From NCBI GenBank assembly GCA_026120035.1, contig JALRME010000007.1, forward strand, positions 1,302,001-1,366,000: a stretch of DNA of 64,000 nucleotides, written 5' to 3'. Source of the DNA: Coleophoma eucalyptorum (Eukaryota; Ascomycota; Leotiomycetes; Helotiales; Dermateaceae). Of this stretch, positions 1 through 12,228 are shown in pieces. Below the pieces are notes generated by a model. It saw nothing but the letters and a program-made list of their open reading frames with translations, searched no databases and had not been told where the DNA came from. Position numbers and translations under genes: made by a program. The stretch's first letter is position 1. The number at the start of each line of letters is the position of its first letter.

Positions 1-650
1 GGCGACTAAGCGGGCTCTGAAACAACTGCGTTACGGATTGAGTGTCGGGTGATCTGACAATCGATTGGCCTGCGAGAATGGAGTGGGTATGCGAGCGATG
101 CCTGTGAATAGCTTCATTTAATGCTGATAATTGGTATTGAGATAATGAATTTGGATACGGAGAGGGAAAATTGATGTGACAAAAGCTCAGTAGGTGGATC
201 CGTAGATATCCTGGCAATATAATATATGCTAGTAGATGAGACGAGATTTATGAGCTATCAAGGATATGATGAGCAAGAGAATTCAATCACGATCACCGCA
301 AGCAAGGGAAAACATCTCCAGTATCAATTTATTTGCTATGTACGTCCCGATCCGTAGACCCAAGGACAAAGAATAAAACAGTGAGCTGGTCTCTAATTAC
401 GATTTCTTAGTTACGAGAAGAGAGGTAACCATGACATCTTCCCAATTCCTCGCGTAGTCCCCGATTCTAATGCACCTCCCATATTGTAAACGATCCAAGG
501 AAATAGGTTGCTGTTGGTGCCCATTGATTAGGCATAGTAAGAGAACGTAGCAGTCGTCGTGATATTGTCCGCCCAAAATTTAATACGCTGAATAACTTCC
601 CACAAGTAAAATCAAAACACACAAGACGCCATTAAATATTCTCCCTTCGT
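1..650. other. Gene-free flank, 3' of the S/T-rich gene
   Basis: No coding potential is evident on either strand. The stretch is moderately AT-rich and probably contains the 3' UTR and terminator of the minus-strand gene that ends at 651. No repeat or RNA gene was recognised. Confidence 0.5.
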
Positions 651-1487
651 CTAGAAGTTCGATGATGCGTTGACGTTGTGCGCTGGGTTGTGATAGCTTT
701 CTAACGTGCTGTGGAAAGGATCAATTCGAGTACCGTTGCCGCCGGTAGTCTTCTCGTGGTCGGCGTTCATTGCTGCACTGCGGTATCCCATCAATCCGTC
801 GCTCTCATCGGTCCGCTTGTTTCGGCCCCAGATTCTCCATGCAACGACAAAAAGTGCGGCCAGGAGAATAGCTCCTCCAATACCAACTACAACGCCAATG
901 ACGGTGTTTCGCGTCTTCGTGGACATGCCACTGTTACCGGAGGTGCTACTCTGAGCAAGGGTTGCTGAACTGGTAGATTTGCTGCCGGACGACGTCTGGG
1001 AGGCGGCGGAGGTGGTGGTATACGAGGTTGTCTTTCCGCTAACCGTCTCAACAACGGTGACGGCGACTTGAGACTGGGACGTGGAGCTTCCAGAAGCGGT
1101 TGAGGTTACTTTAGCATCTGAGGTCTTTGAAGCGGCATCGGTGGTGGTAGGTGTCGTCTGAGCAGTAGTGGTAGGAGTGGTAGTAACTTGCGATGTGGAG
1201 GCTACTGGGGATGCGGTGGTGGTGGTAGGATCAGCGGTTGAGGTTGGTGTAGTCGTCGTAGTTACCGCAGCCGACGAGGTTGGTGTTGCGGATGAGGAGG
1301 CTTGCTTGTTGGTAGATGAAGCCGCAGCTGAAGTTGCCGTTGTTGATTCCCCTACTAATAATGACGAGACATCTCCCAAGAGACCATTATTGGCTGGTCG
1401 TCGAAGCTCCAGAGTCCATCCATTGGTGACCTGGGCGAGAGCGACCACGACGGCAAGCAGTCTTAGCTGTTCGACCTTGGAAAACAT
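651..1487 (-). CDS. S/T-rich single-pass membrane protein (Mid2/WSC-like cell-wall sensor type)
   Basis: This is a single-exon ORF of 278 aa. It starts with a signal peptide (residues 1 to about 23, hydrophobic core LLAVVVALAQV). A Ser/Thr/Ala-rich stalk follows (about 48-190), which would be heavily O-mannosylated. One transmembrane helix lies at about 195-220 (core VIGVVVGIGGAILLAALFVV), followed by a basic stop-transfer GRNKR and a hydrophilic cytosolic tail of about 55 residues. This layout matches fungal Mid2-domain or WSC-type wall-stress sensors, which signal to the cell-integrity pathway. No WSC cysteine domain is present, so the Mid2/SKG6-like class is the better label. The assignment rests on architecture, not on a sequence match. 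The opposite strand carries a 379-codon open frame that is only a shadow of the repetitive S/T codons. Confidence 0.75.
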   Translation of the reverse strand: MFSKVEQLRLLAVVVALAQVTNGWTLELRRPANNGLLGDVSSLLVGESTTATSAAASSTNKQASSSATPTSSAAVTTTTTPTSTADPTTTTASPVASTSQVTTTPTTTAQTTPTTTDAASKTSDAKVTSTASGSSTSQSQVAVTVVETVSGKTTSYTTTSAASQTSSGSKSTSSATLAQSSTSGNSGMSTKTRNTVIGVVVGIGGAILLAALFVVAWRIWGRNKRTDESDGLMGYRSAAMNADHEKTTGGNGTRIDPFHSTLESYHNPAHNVNASSNF

Positions 1488-4400
1488 GGCTACAGATGGG
1501 TATGATGCAAGAATGCGAAGGACAGTGAGGAAAATAAATGGCGGTTGCGAGGTTCGTTCGTATTCAACAACAGCTAAGATTGCTGGGTTGAAAATGAGGC
1601 GAAGTCGGTTTCTGTTGTCTCACGCCTTCGTCCGAAAAATAAAATTGGCAGTCGGGCGGAGGGTCAGGGCTGAGGCTGATGCTGATGCTGATGTGGGAGA
1701 GGGTTACGGGAAAGCGATGTTTCGAAACGAGGGAGTTGGGAAAAACTGGACAAGAACGAGAACTGAACGAGTGTCTTCGGTAGGTGTTTTGTTGTGGGAT
1801 GGCAGGATTATGAGGAAGAAGGAAGCAGCGAAAAAGGGAAGAGGGGCGGCCAGGAGAGGACGGAGGGATTTGAAAGGGATGCCCTTGGTGTTTCGAATTG
1901 GGAGCAAGCTAAGGGAAAAGGTGCCTGATGGGAGAGTTTGTGTGCCTGAAGTGCCTGAGGTGCTTGGACCAGTGTCGACCATTGACAGCTGGACCAAGGG
2001 ACCCAATGCAGACGCAGGGGTGCGCATAGCGATCGTCCGCCCGACTCACCCAGTTAAGACCGGCGTGGGCGTCGGCACTCAGATGGAACTGCGCGGGTGG
2101 GCAGCCTCCAGGGACCAAGTGTTTGTCGCGGGCGTCGGGTCAACGTCACAACTGCTCTATCCTCTCATGCATTGCGTGCGGTGGGCATCGTGTAGTGTAC
2201 GGCCTGGCCTGGCTTGTAGTCCGACTTGGGCCTGTCTTCCACGGTCGCACCACCACCTCACGGCACTTGTCATCCTCCACCACCAACTGACTCTGCACCG
2301 CGTTTAAGCTTACCACCTAAAGTGCAATACAGTTCGTCCATTTACTTTTGGTGTCCAGCAGAATACGAGATGGTCGGATATAGAGACTCCCTTCCGCGCT
2401 GTCCCAATACACTGTATCGCTGTAGAGACCGGCCCTGCCCGCGTGTGGTGTGCAGCAGGCATCCACGAAGCAGCCAACCACATCGCTTACAAGCCCGTCC
2501 ATGCTACTATTCTTGTACACGAGCGGATCCACAACTCCATCACCACACCCAGTGCATCCATGTTTTTCTTACTGTCTTTATCCATTCATGTGACTTATGT
2601 CCATCTGCTCACATCCGTGACAACCGTCGAAAGATTCTGGAAGAAAGTCGCCCTGTCGCGACCAATTTCTCAGCATTGGCTATTTAAATAACCCCAGCGC
2701 CCCCCATTGTGTCGTGGACCATTGAAGGGTTTGAAGCAAGGACGGGCTTAAGAAACAGATTGGGGAACGACGGGAATTCATGCCATGACAACCTCGTTGT
2801 GCAAATACTTGATTTGGCGCACCCAAACCATAGCAGAACCCTCCATACCCCGAATCAGATAACTTGATCGTCGCATTGTGGCAAGTCTAAAGACGGTGAC
2901 GTTTCTTGTGCTCTCCCAACCCTTTATGCATACCCCGTGTGGCCGGGGTGCTGTTTCGTGGGACTTCTTGACCCTCCTGCTTTCTGCCCAAACATCCCCA
3001 ACCCTTACAGAGTAAACAAAAATTCCCTAATTTGTCGTTCGTCCCATGTCGATCTGTATCAAGTTTTGTGGTAAGCAGGAAAAGAAGGTTAAGGTAGGTC
3101 TGACAGGGCTGATCGTCTACCTGATCAATCCGTGCAGTGCGAAAATCGGTTCCAAATCGTTACAGACATCACCATCCGAAGGCATTCCCGAAGACCGGCA
3201 GTTTCGGAAATGGTCATACTGGATGAATAAATTTCTTTTGATACTTTCTTGCGGCGTCTTGAACGTGCAGCCCACCACTAATTCAATCCGATTATGCTTT
3301 GTAGCCTTCAATCTTTCAAATTTCCGACCAGTACCGAAAACCTCTACCTGCTTCTTCCCAAGTTCTTGTCCTTCTCGCTTCGGAAGGCGAGGTAGGGGAA
3401 TCCCAACCCCGGATGGTTATGACATAAAGCACGCGTGCAAGATGCCAAGGACCTCCTGGTCTGTTTCACTTTGTCAATCTAATCCACCATTTAAATCTGC
3501 CTTGAAAGGCAGATTTTCTTAGGGCTAAGGCCGGAGGCTGGTAGTGACATGAGCTTTGGCAATTCTTAGCAAGTTAGTGGCTGGTGACTTGCTTATAGTA
3601 CACTACTTATATGATATCTAGTACTTACTGCTTACAGGGTATGCCCGCTACTTTCTTGAGTACGGTGTAGATGACTATAGAACCAGAATACAATACCACG
3701 CTATATCGTGGCTTATTATTCATTTCCAGAACTAATCACTCAATCACTCTTAAATAGGAAAATCTTAAAAATAACTACCTAGGTAGGATGATATATTCCT
3801 TAAGGAATGAATCAGCAGCAAGATCAAAAAGATCATCAGTGTATGGCCTAAGGTACTAGGGGAACAATGGCGTCAAGGTATAAGAAGAGAGGTCCTCCAA
3901 AAGGCATCTCATCTCTGCGTCGGTTCGTCGATCAGTGCATGAATGGCACGACGCTCAGATTGAAGAACTGTGACGGTATCAACTTGAATCTCTGACTGAA
4001 ACTAGACATATCGCAAGATAACCTTCTGTTGACCCTTCCCGTAAGGTTCAGTGTTACAGGGGATCAAGAGATCATCATTCTACCACTGTACTCTATTGTC
4101 TTGAACCCTTGCCAGCTGACCATTTTCTGTCTCAGAAGGTGTTAAACTCTAACCTGCAGAATAGATTTGACCAAGGTACCGGAATCAACGTCATCCGAAT
4201 CGGGCTATCCTATCTATTCCACGCAGATCTTAAGAAGCTCGAGCATGGCGCCATTAAAAGTCTCTATGAAATCCCGTTCAGTCGCATCTTTTGCCTACTT
4301 TGTGTAGGACGACGAAAAAAGGCAAACTAGGAGGTTTGAGCTATGTCACCAGTGGTACTCGATCCGAAGAATTGCCTTTCAACTGGAGATGATAGACAGT

Positions 4401-5214
4401 TCAATCCAGAGGGTTGGGACATGTAGGAGATCCTTCGCTCCTGATTGATGTGCGAAAGGTGAAGTAAAGCTTTGACCAGGAGATGGAGGGGGAAGATTCT
4501 AAAGGGACTTGCAATGTGTCAGAAGAGATTGGTATACTTGTCTCGAGTCGGTACTTTGTGAGATTTGACTAATCTTCTCACAGCAGTCAAGCAAGTCCTG
4601 GTTAGTAACACAGAACAGAAAGGCTCTTGTACACCCAGGTATCCGGGGAAGGACGGCATATGGTCTATTCGAAGCTTCGTCTCCATTGGAGCGCTTGAAG
4701 CCTGTCGATCTAGAGAAGACGGCAGGTGCAGGAGCGGGGAAGCTGATTAGGACCGAAGGAAAGACTTCTTCCAGCTGTGTAAACAATATGCAATTGTCTA
4801 AAAGTGCTTGACCCCTCTTTCAAGTCCATGGTACCTGACGACTACACCTCCGGCTGATGATTGAATTCCGGCGCATTTATTGCCTTCGCTTCGGAGGAGA
4901 TGCATCGCATTGCCCAATCTGCACTGGTCTACAGCTCAGGCGAAAGCAGACTGGTCCGGCTATATGCGATATCGATCTGTGGCTTCGGAGATGCAGGACA
5001 GGAACATCTTCTTCAATAGAACGAGGGTAGAAATCCGATCTCATGACGATGCATAGCTGCAGAGTACCTGGTTTTTGTACAGCAATGTCTTTTGCAAACT
5101 TCTATAACTGCCATGGGGATACACATCATGAGAGCAGCCCTCTTCTCATTGTTCGTGCGGATAATTGTCCCTGGGTTCTTTTTGCGAATATATTCTGATT
5201 ATTGAATTGTCAAA
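1488..5214. other. Intergenic region, no convincing gene
   Basis: This is 3.7 kb between the divergently oriented S/T-rich gene and the alpha-galactosidase gene. The open frames on both strands are short, lack recognisable motifs and are not supported by splice-site patterns. It should hold both promoters. A short palindrome reading ccacg..cgtgg occurs near 3688-3705. No RNA gene or transposon was recognised. Confidence 0.45.
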
Positions 5215-7475
5215 ATGTATGCAAAAAATCCAAGATGGGGCATGTTACTGCCCTTCGTTTCTTGCCTTGGCAATGCTGCGCTCATACCACGTCTTGACAA
5301 TGGGCTCGCACTTACGCCACCAATGGGGTAGGTATTCTCTCTCCACATTCCTTCTACGTTAATGACACGCAAAGATGGAACTCTTACAACCACTACTCTT
5401 GCTCGCCAAATGAGACCATCATTCACTCCAACGCCCAAGCACTCGTGGATTTTGGGTTAGATACCCTAGGCTATCAGTACGTGACCATCGATTGCGGATG
5501 GACCCTTCCCAATCGCACGGATAATGGAACCCTTACTTGGAACCCTGCACGCTTCCCGAATGGATATCCAGCCATTGGCGAGTTTATTCATTCTTTGGGA
5601 TTGAGTTTTGGTGTGTATAGTGATGGTGGTGTACAGATGTGTATGACAGGAGATCCAGTCCAGACCGGAAGTTTAGGTATGTCTGTCTCGAAGTTCTTTC
5701 TTGAAGAGAGGTAATTGATATGTAAATAGGTTATGAAGAAATAGATGCTGCAACATTCAACTCCTGGGGTGCTGATCTACTGAAATACGACAACTGCTTC
5801 TCAGATGCAGCACTTGATTATCCTGATGTCTCATATACACCAAGCACCTCCCCACAACCACACTATGTTACCATGTCTACAGCCATCACCTCACAGTCAC
5901 GTCCAATGATTTTCCAAATCTGTGACTGGGGTGTTGACTTTCCTTCACTGTGGGCTCCCGATCTGGGAAATACATGGCGTATCACGAACGACATCACAGG
6001 CGTGTGGTCAACTATTCCACGGATCTTGAACCAGGCTGTTCCGCAAACAGATTTTGCGGGTTCAGGGCACTGGTTGGATTTGGATATGTTACAAGTGGGC
6101 AACAACATCTTTACGGTAGAGGAGGAGAAGACTCATTTTAGTATGTGGGCGATCATCAAGAGTCCGTTAACAATCGGTGGTGCGCTAAAGGATTCGTACA
6201 CGGTTATGAGTGACGCTTCTTTGGGGGTGTTGATGAATGAGGATGTAATTGCTTATAATCAAGATTCTCTTGGTGTTGCGGCTTCTTGGAAGCGGAAGTG
6301 GACTGAGGAGGGTTATGAAGTCTGGGCTGGTCCGCTGAGTGGCGAGCGGATGGTAATTGCATTGATCAATTGGGCTGACGAGGAAAGAACCCTGACCCTG
6401 GATTTCCCGGTTGTTGGAATTCAGAAAGCCGGGACTTTGAAAGATGTCTGGCAGAATGTCACTCAATCGGACGTAATAACTAGTTATGAATCGACAGTTG
6501 GTGCACACGGGGTAATGTTGCTGGAAGTAGGAGAACTCACTGTAGAGGGTATCTACGATGTCTCTGATGCGTCGGTCTCTGATGATGGGTAAGTCTAGTA
6601 GCTGCTAATCCCCAAAGACCTTGGGCTGATGGTCATAGTACAATCGCAACATTCTCTCAAATCTACGGTCTCACGACATCTTCAAACTACACCGCACAAC
6701 TCAGTTTCCCCACTAGTACCAGCAATACAGCTGTCGTAGTAAACAGCATCAGTTACGAGCTCCCAAGTAACAGCGCCACGCTCACCATCCCGCTCTTCTT
6801 AAATGCTTCGTCTCAAAATATCCTCAGCATAGCCCCAGCACCACAAACTATCCAAATCACCGCCCCAAGTCCAGATTTCTACCCGTCCACAATCTTCACC
6901 AATCTAACCGGCAGCGCGGCAGAACTCACCTGTGTAACAGATCTCTGCGAGCCCGTCGGTTCCAAGCTCACTTACCTCGGTGGCGCAACATCAAACACCG
7001 CGAGTGCGAGCATTACTATTCCTTCCTCAGGTAATGGGACATCTGAGGCTGGACTAAAGTATGCTGAGGTTTATTTCTGCAACAATGACATCGCGCTCGC
7101 GACGTCGTGGACTACAGGCACGAACACAAGAAATATGACAATTGGGATCAATGGGGTCATCACAAGGATTGAAGTGTATGTCTTTCTGCTATGTTCTCTG
7201 TTCTCGGCTCCATCTTTTCTGCCTTTTGCTTACCCCAGGAATCCTCGCTTTGAGTAATATATACATATACTGACAGAGAGGTGTGCAGACCTCTTTCAGG
7301 TCGTAGTTCCGAACTTTTCAGCGCCGGGAAAGGGTGGATGGACACGGGGATTTTTGGTGTCCTGCTCGATGGCTGGAAGGAGGGCGAAAATGAGGTTGTG
7401 GTTGGGAACGTTGGTGGCGAGGCGGATGTGCAGAGTTGGGCAGCGGACTTTGTAGGGCTGGGAGTATATTGGTGA
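5215..7475 (+). CDS. Secreted alpha-galactosidase, GH27
   Basis: It hydrolyses terminal alpha-1,6-galactose from galactomannan and raffinose-type sugars outside the cell. Proposed exons are 5215-5327, 5375-5676, 5730-6588, 6639-7175 and 7289-7475, giving 665 aa. The first splice restores the family signature LTPPMGWNSYNHYSC. The nucleophile should be Asp159 in LLKYDNC, and the acid/base Asp255 in HWLDLDML, the counterpart of the usual WxDPDML. The first 20 residues give a modest signal peptide. Downstream of the catalytic barrel and its beta domain (to about 430) lies about 230 aa ending in a GRSSELFSAGKGW..GVLLDGWKEGENEVVVGN region that resembles a carbohydrate-binding module; that part is inference. 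The last intron has two in-frame acceptors 12 nt apart (after 7276 and 7288). I chose the second because it gives IEVPLSGR. The next gene, GH5, lies 0.9 kb downstream on the same strand. Confidence 0.9.
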
Positions 7476-8416
7476 TTGTTGCATATATCTAGACATCTAG
7501 GTTTTATAATAAGATAATTAGGAGTGACGAAGAGACTCCTGAACACTCAAAGTCATAGGGAACTGGTGAAATATTGCATTTTATCTAATAACCCTTCTCA
7601 ATTAGGGGGGGGGTAGGTACACCTGTTCAACATTCTCATTCTACTCGCGTTCTGAATGAGAATACCGCTAGGGAGTCAAAAAGAAAACATCCATTAACCA
7701 CCAATTTACAATACGATCATGCCATTTCTACCTTGCCATTCAGGATGAGATACAAGAAACTCCAAGAAAAATAGCCTGCAAGCTCGGTCCGAAGAAGCCG
7801 CGACAAAATTTATCCATCTATATGAGGCAAAAGTCTCAAACCCCCCCCCCCCCCTCCAGTTTCTGGCATCACACAAACCTATTTTTTTTGCTCGCTAACC
7901 GACTATACGATCTTTTCGCCTGGGGTTAATGGCTAATAATTCGGGTTTTTGCGACGACTTGCTAGGCAAAAGGAGGCGCATAAGTCCACAAGCCAATCTT
8001 GTCCCCTGATTTTCCCCTACGGCCTCGGTATTTCGGTGCCGGATGGTTGTATGCTTAAAAGTTAAACTCTATGCCGTTCGTCTCATCTCGTCATCTATAT
8101 TCGCATTGCGGGGATCCCGAGGGACCACCCCCCTTCTCTTCATATGTTTCTCGGTCGCTTATTCGTGGATCTACATTGGCATGTTTGGGACTTAGGGCCT
8201 TTTATCCTAAGCTCATTAAAACAATCATCACTTGTTTCCATTCCTTTTTATTATTTTTTGGGCTGGCGTTTAAGGTAGGTTGTTTCCAAAACATTTTATA
8301 AAGTATGCCTGCCGCCTTTCCTTTGGAATTTGTTTCGTGAGTAGGATTCTGGTGATCTTGATTTTTTTTGCTTCGTCTCTCTACATCATTTTCTTTACTG
8401 TATATTGAACTGCAAG
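7476..8416. other. Intergenic: GH27 terminator and GH5 promoter
   Basis: Contains homopolymer runs (G9 near 7606-7614, C14 at 7841-7854). A CreA-like CTGGGG at 7920-7925 lies beside a GGCTAA motif at 7931-7936, and a GCGGGG occurs near 8107-8112. No gene was recognised. Confidence 0.45.
7920..7936 (+). promoter_or_regulatory. Possible CreA site next to a GGCTAA (XlnR/XYR1-type) motif
   Basis: CTGGGG fits the carbon-repressor consensus SYGGRG, and GGCTAA six bases further fits the XlnR-type activator core. They lie about 480 bp upstream of the GH5 start codon, a sensible place for control of a plant-polysaccharide enzyme. Both motifs are short and occur by chance, so this is a weak call. Confidence 0.25.
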
Positions 8417-10380
8417 ATGAGGGCTTTCCTACTTGCTCAGTTGAGCTTACTGGCCTTGACGGTCTCATCGGCACCTACAAACTCTACAACTCCTCTCGCT
8501 ACCAACTCAACACAATCATGCAACGCAACATTTACTCCCGTGACGGCCTCGGCAGCCTTTGCAGCTTTGAATCCTGGTTGGAACTTGGGAAACACGCTTG
8601 ATGCGACTCCCACTGAGGGATCATGGAACAACGGCCCTGCTCAAGCGAGCACGTTTTCCTCAGTTCAGGTGGGGGGATTCAACAGTATTCGAATTCCAGG
8701 TAGACACCTCTGCATCTTCAAACTACGGATTTAGTGGCTAATCCATGTCTTATAGTAACATGGGCATATCACTACGTCGACTCATCCCCATCTTGGACTA
8801 TCAACAGCACATGGATGGATCGGGTCGAAACAGTTGTCGACGAAGCGCTCGAACTCGGACTATACGTCATATTGAATATGCACCACGATTCCTGGATATG
8901 GGCCGATGTATCCGCCTCTGGAGCGAACTACACATTGATCGAAGAAAAGTTCGCAGCTTCATGGTCTCAGATCGGTGCACGTTTCGCATGCAAATCATCC
9001 AAGTTGATCTTCGAACCAATTAACGAACCACCCGGAACGACACAAGCACATGCCGACGAACTGAACAAGCTGAACAACATCTTCCTGGAGGCTATCAATA
9101 ATGCTGGCGGTTACAATCCCCAGAGAGTTGTCTCGCTAGTGGGATTGCAGATGAATGCAGCCCTCACAGCACAGTATTTCGTTCGCGGGACGACCTACCC
9201 CTCGCAGCCATGGGGACTGCAATTCCATTACTACAGTCCTTATGATTTCATTTTCGAAGCGTGGGGAAAGACGATCTGGGGTTCTGATGCAGATAAAGCT
9301 TCGCTCGAGTCCGATTTCTCACTCTATGCCGGAAACTTCACGGATGTGCCGACTTTTGTTGGCGAGTGGGACGCATCAACTGCTACGCCATACACGGAGA
9401 CGGCAGGTAGATGGAAGTATTTCGATTACTTCGTCCGAACTTGCAACAAGTATGGTTACTCGTCAGTTTTGTGGGATAACGGAAACGATCAATTCAACCG
9501 CACGACCGGAACGTGGAATGACCCCGTCACCATTGATATCCTAATGCAAGCAACCAAGAATATCACGAACACATTGGCGGATTCCACGACAGACCAGAGC
9601 GCCACGAGTCAGAATTCAAGCGCATATTTATTCCATGAAGTTGGAACACCGGTCACTGACCAGTCCGTTTCGTATCTGTTGAATGGAAATACGTTGAGCA
9701 GCATCAAAGACTCGGCCGGCACAACACTAGATGCGTCTTCATACAGCATCTCAACAACCGGAACGTTGACATTCACATCCGCCTATCTCTCCACCCTCTT
9801 CACCGAAACCAGTGCACCCGGCACCAAAGAAACTCTCTCCCTCTCCTTCTCAGCCGGCGCTGACCTGAGCTTGACCGTCGTCCAATACAGCACACCCACC
9901 CTTCCAACGGCCACATACGCACTGAGTAACATCACAACTAGCAGCGATCTCTATATCCCAATAACCTATGCCGGTCTGCCTATTCCTGCAGCTGTGAAAG
10001 CCCTCAAAGCAGACGGCACGTACCTCGCCGATGACTACACGCAGTATTTCGGACCCATGGAGGCGGCGCGCTGGACGTACGGCAGCTGGAGCTACGACGC
10101 GAACAACTTTATTGTGTATGCGGCTGGGTTGCAAGTATTGCAGGCCGCTGCGCAGACGGTCACTTTGACCCTTGAAGTAAGTTATGCTGTTTTTTTTTTT
10201 TTTTTTTTTTTCAACGGGGAATAGATGGATGGTTTGCGAGACTGCTCGGTTGTAGCATCGTCGGAATACCTTTCCTTCCATTTACTTGTCCTCAATCAAG
10301 AGAAAATTCACTAACATCTTTGACAGTTCTTCCCGAGGACATTGGGCTTGAATTCTGTCAATCTGACGTTCACCCAATGA
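8417..10380 (+). CDS. Secreted GH5 endo-beta-1,4-glucanase-type enzyme with CBM_X2-like module
   Basis: Proposed exons are 8417-8699, 8756-10176 and 10327-10380, giving 585 aa. A clear signal peptide is present (MRAFLLAQLSLLALTVSSA). The catalytic domain carries GWNLGNTLDA, FNSIRIPVTWAYH and LYVILNMHHDSW. The acid/base should be Glu185 in FEPINEP and the nucleophile Glu298 in FVGEWDAS. GWNLGNTLDA is typical of GH5 subfamily 4 (endoglucanase/xyloglucanase), so hydrolysis of beta-1,4-glucan or xyloglucan is most likely; mannanase activity is less likely. Residues of about 385-470 (LNGNTLSSIKD..GTLTFTSAYL) look like the immunoglobulin-like X2 module, followed by a second C-terminal beta-rich domain. 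The last intron (150 nt) contains a run of 22 T. Without splicing, the frame runs into poly-Phe and stops at 10224. The final 17 residues come from the 54-nt last exon. Confidence 0.88.
10190..10211 (+). repeat. T22 homopolymer in the last GH5 intron
   Basis: An uninterrupted run of 22 T follows the donor site of the terminal intron. It may serve as part of a polypyrimidine tract but is far longer than usual, and it is a likely site of length polymorphism or sequencing error. Confidence 0.8.
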
Positions 10381-12228
10381 GGAAATAGAGGATTGCAAGC
10401 GAGCTAGTGATATTATTCTTTTTGTATATATTTAAGCTATGAAATGAAATATTACGATCATAACCACTTTTCATACAACCACTGTTTCAAAATTTGTCTC
10501 TGAGAGTTCAGATAACTAATGCAGTACCTTTTGATTGTTAAATTTGGCTGTAGATTGCGGTAATTATGTGCTCCAGGAAATGGAGCTTGTGGTATTGACT
10601 TTTTCAGTGCCAAGCCCGATGCTTCCGTTGAGGGTATTATGTATTGCGGTATCCAGGCATAGCGAAGCATTGAAGAAACAGTACTATCGAAGCACTGCTC
10701 CAAAAATTGGAGCCAAATATGTTCACTTTGAGTGCTCCAACTCGTCATACTCATAACGGCGCGGGCTATAAATTGCGGATACGGCAGGGAGCCATTATTC
10801 CTGGAAATTCACCTGCAGAAGGTAGTGCTTATTATAAAAGCTTATGTACCACTCTTATTAGTCTATCGGAACCTTCTCCATGGAAGCGGAGACGGAAGTA
10901 CCGCTTCTCTGAGTAGCCCTGGACTGAAGATCGCAATCTGCGTGCCGATGTGGGTGTAAGGAATCTTCCATCGTATTATCGGGGCACCTTCCCCTCATTA
11001 TACAAAGTCCTCATCTTGAAAGTTGGTCCTGAACCCTGAGAGCCACATCTCTCTAGCCTGTATGACTACAGCTTATTTATATGACAGATGCAGATTCTTC
11101 ATATGTGAAATGCTTGTCGGTCGGTTAATTGAATGGCTAATATGTATGTCGCCTGTCAGATATCCAAAGACTAGTTCGTGTTCTGGGAAGGACATGCATC
11201 TCGATCCTGCAGAGCAAATGCAAAACAAGAACAATCTCCCGCGTTTGGGGAGAAGCAAAAGTTACCACTGAGTAGGCCTAGGAGATCATTATTTCGTGAT
11301 CACTCATGATTTGGTTGAATTGCGTGATTCATTCCTAGTTTGCCTGCAAATTAGCATCCTCATTGAAAGCGTGCCAACGTGGAACAGAAATTCGGCGAAA
11401 ACGCATGGTGGAGAGCTTCAACAGTCAGACCCCTTAAACTTCTATAGAGAGTTGAGCTCGTCCAATAATTGAAAGTGCAGTTAGGCATTGTCCAAAGTTG
11501 CTGTACTCTTGGCGCTGTATTCCAAGGGAGTTATTTTGTGGACTGCAAACCTCAGAACGACGGCGCATAACCCAGTCGCAACATACAAAACTCTTGGATT
11601 GTGGAACTGTCCCTGAAAAGCCTCGTGGGAAGTTCAGAAACTTCTCGAGGAAGAGTCTGGACGAAGTCTAGAGCATACCATTGTAAAGGGTTTGAAGATC
11701 ATCATGATAACTACGCGTCTCTTACATAGAGTGCGTCAGGTAAAATGAGGCGAGCGCTGTCCACGCGTGACCCACACGCTGTCGCTTTCCGCTACAGCGG
11801 AGCGGGAAGTCGCGGGGATTTAGATTGGCAATCTGGCGTGCGCTAAACTGACAGTTGTTAACCACGATCACGTGTATAGCTTAAATCATTGTCTGATTGC
11901 CGTGTCAAGTCCACGTCAAGTTTGCTTCAGAGAGATGAGGCTCCTCAAGCAATTCTATTCGGCCGAAAAGAAAGACCGAAGCGACTTTTAATTTTTTGCG
12001 ATTTTGTAGAAAGCAGGTATACAGTATAGTGAAGGTCTACTGGTGGTTAGTAGCAATCTTTCACAATCACAAATTGTAGTTGCACCATGGAAAGTAGGTA
12101 AAATCTCGAATCCCATTTCGAGTAAAGTATATATTGAAAGTAATCAGTGGCTACTGAGGATCCAGCTCAACTCGTCAAGAGTAATTCTTCGAGGATGCCA
12201 AAAAGTTATGTACAAGAAGATCAAAAGT
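10381..12228. other. Convergent intergenic region, no gene seen
   Basis: This lies between the 3' ends of the GH5 (+) and GH28 (-) genes. Only short, motif-free open frames are present. A locally GC-rich part near 11755-11830 contains a small palindromic element (cgctacagcg). No RNA gene was recognised. Confidence 0.45.

Noticed and set aside
1168..2307. 379-codon plus-strand open frame
   Set aside because: Its first part is antisense to the S/T-rich stalk of the gene at 651-1487, with Val/Ala/Glu runs produced by the repetitive codons. The rest has no motif.
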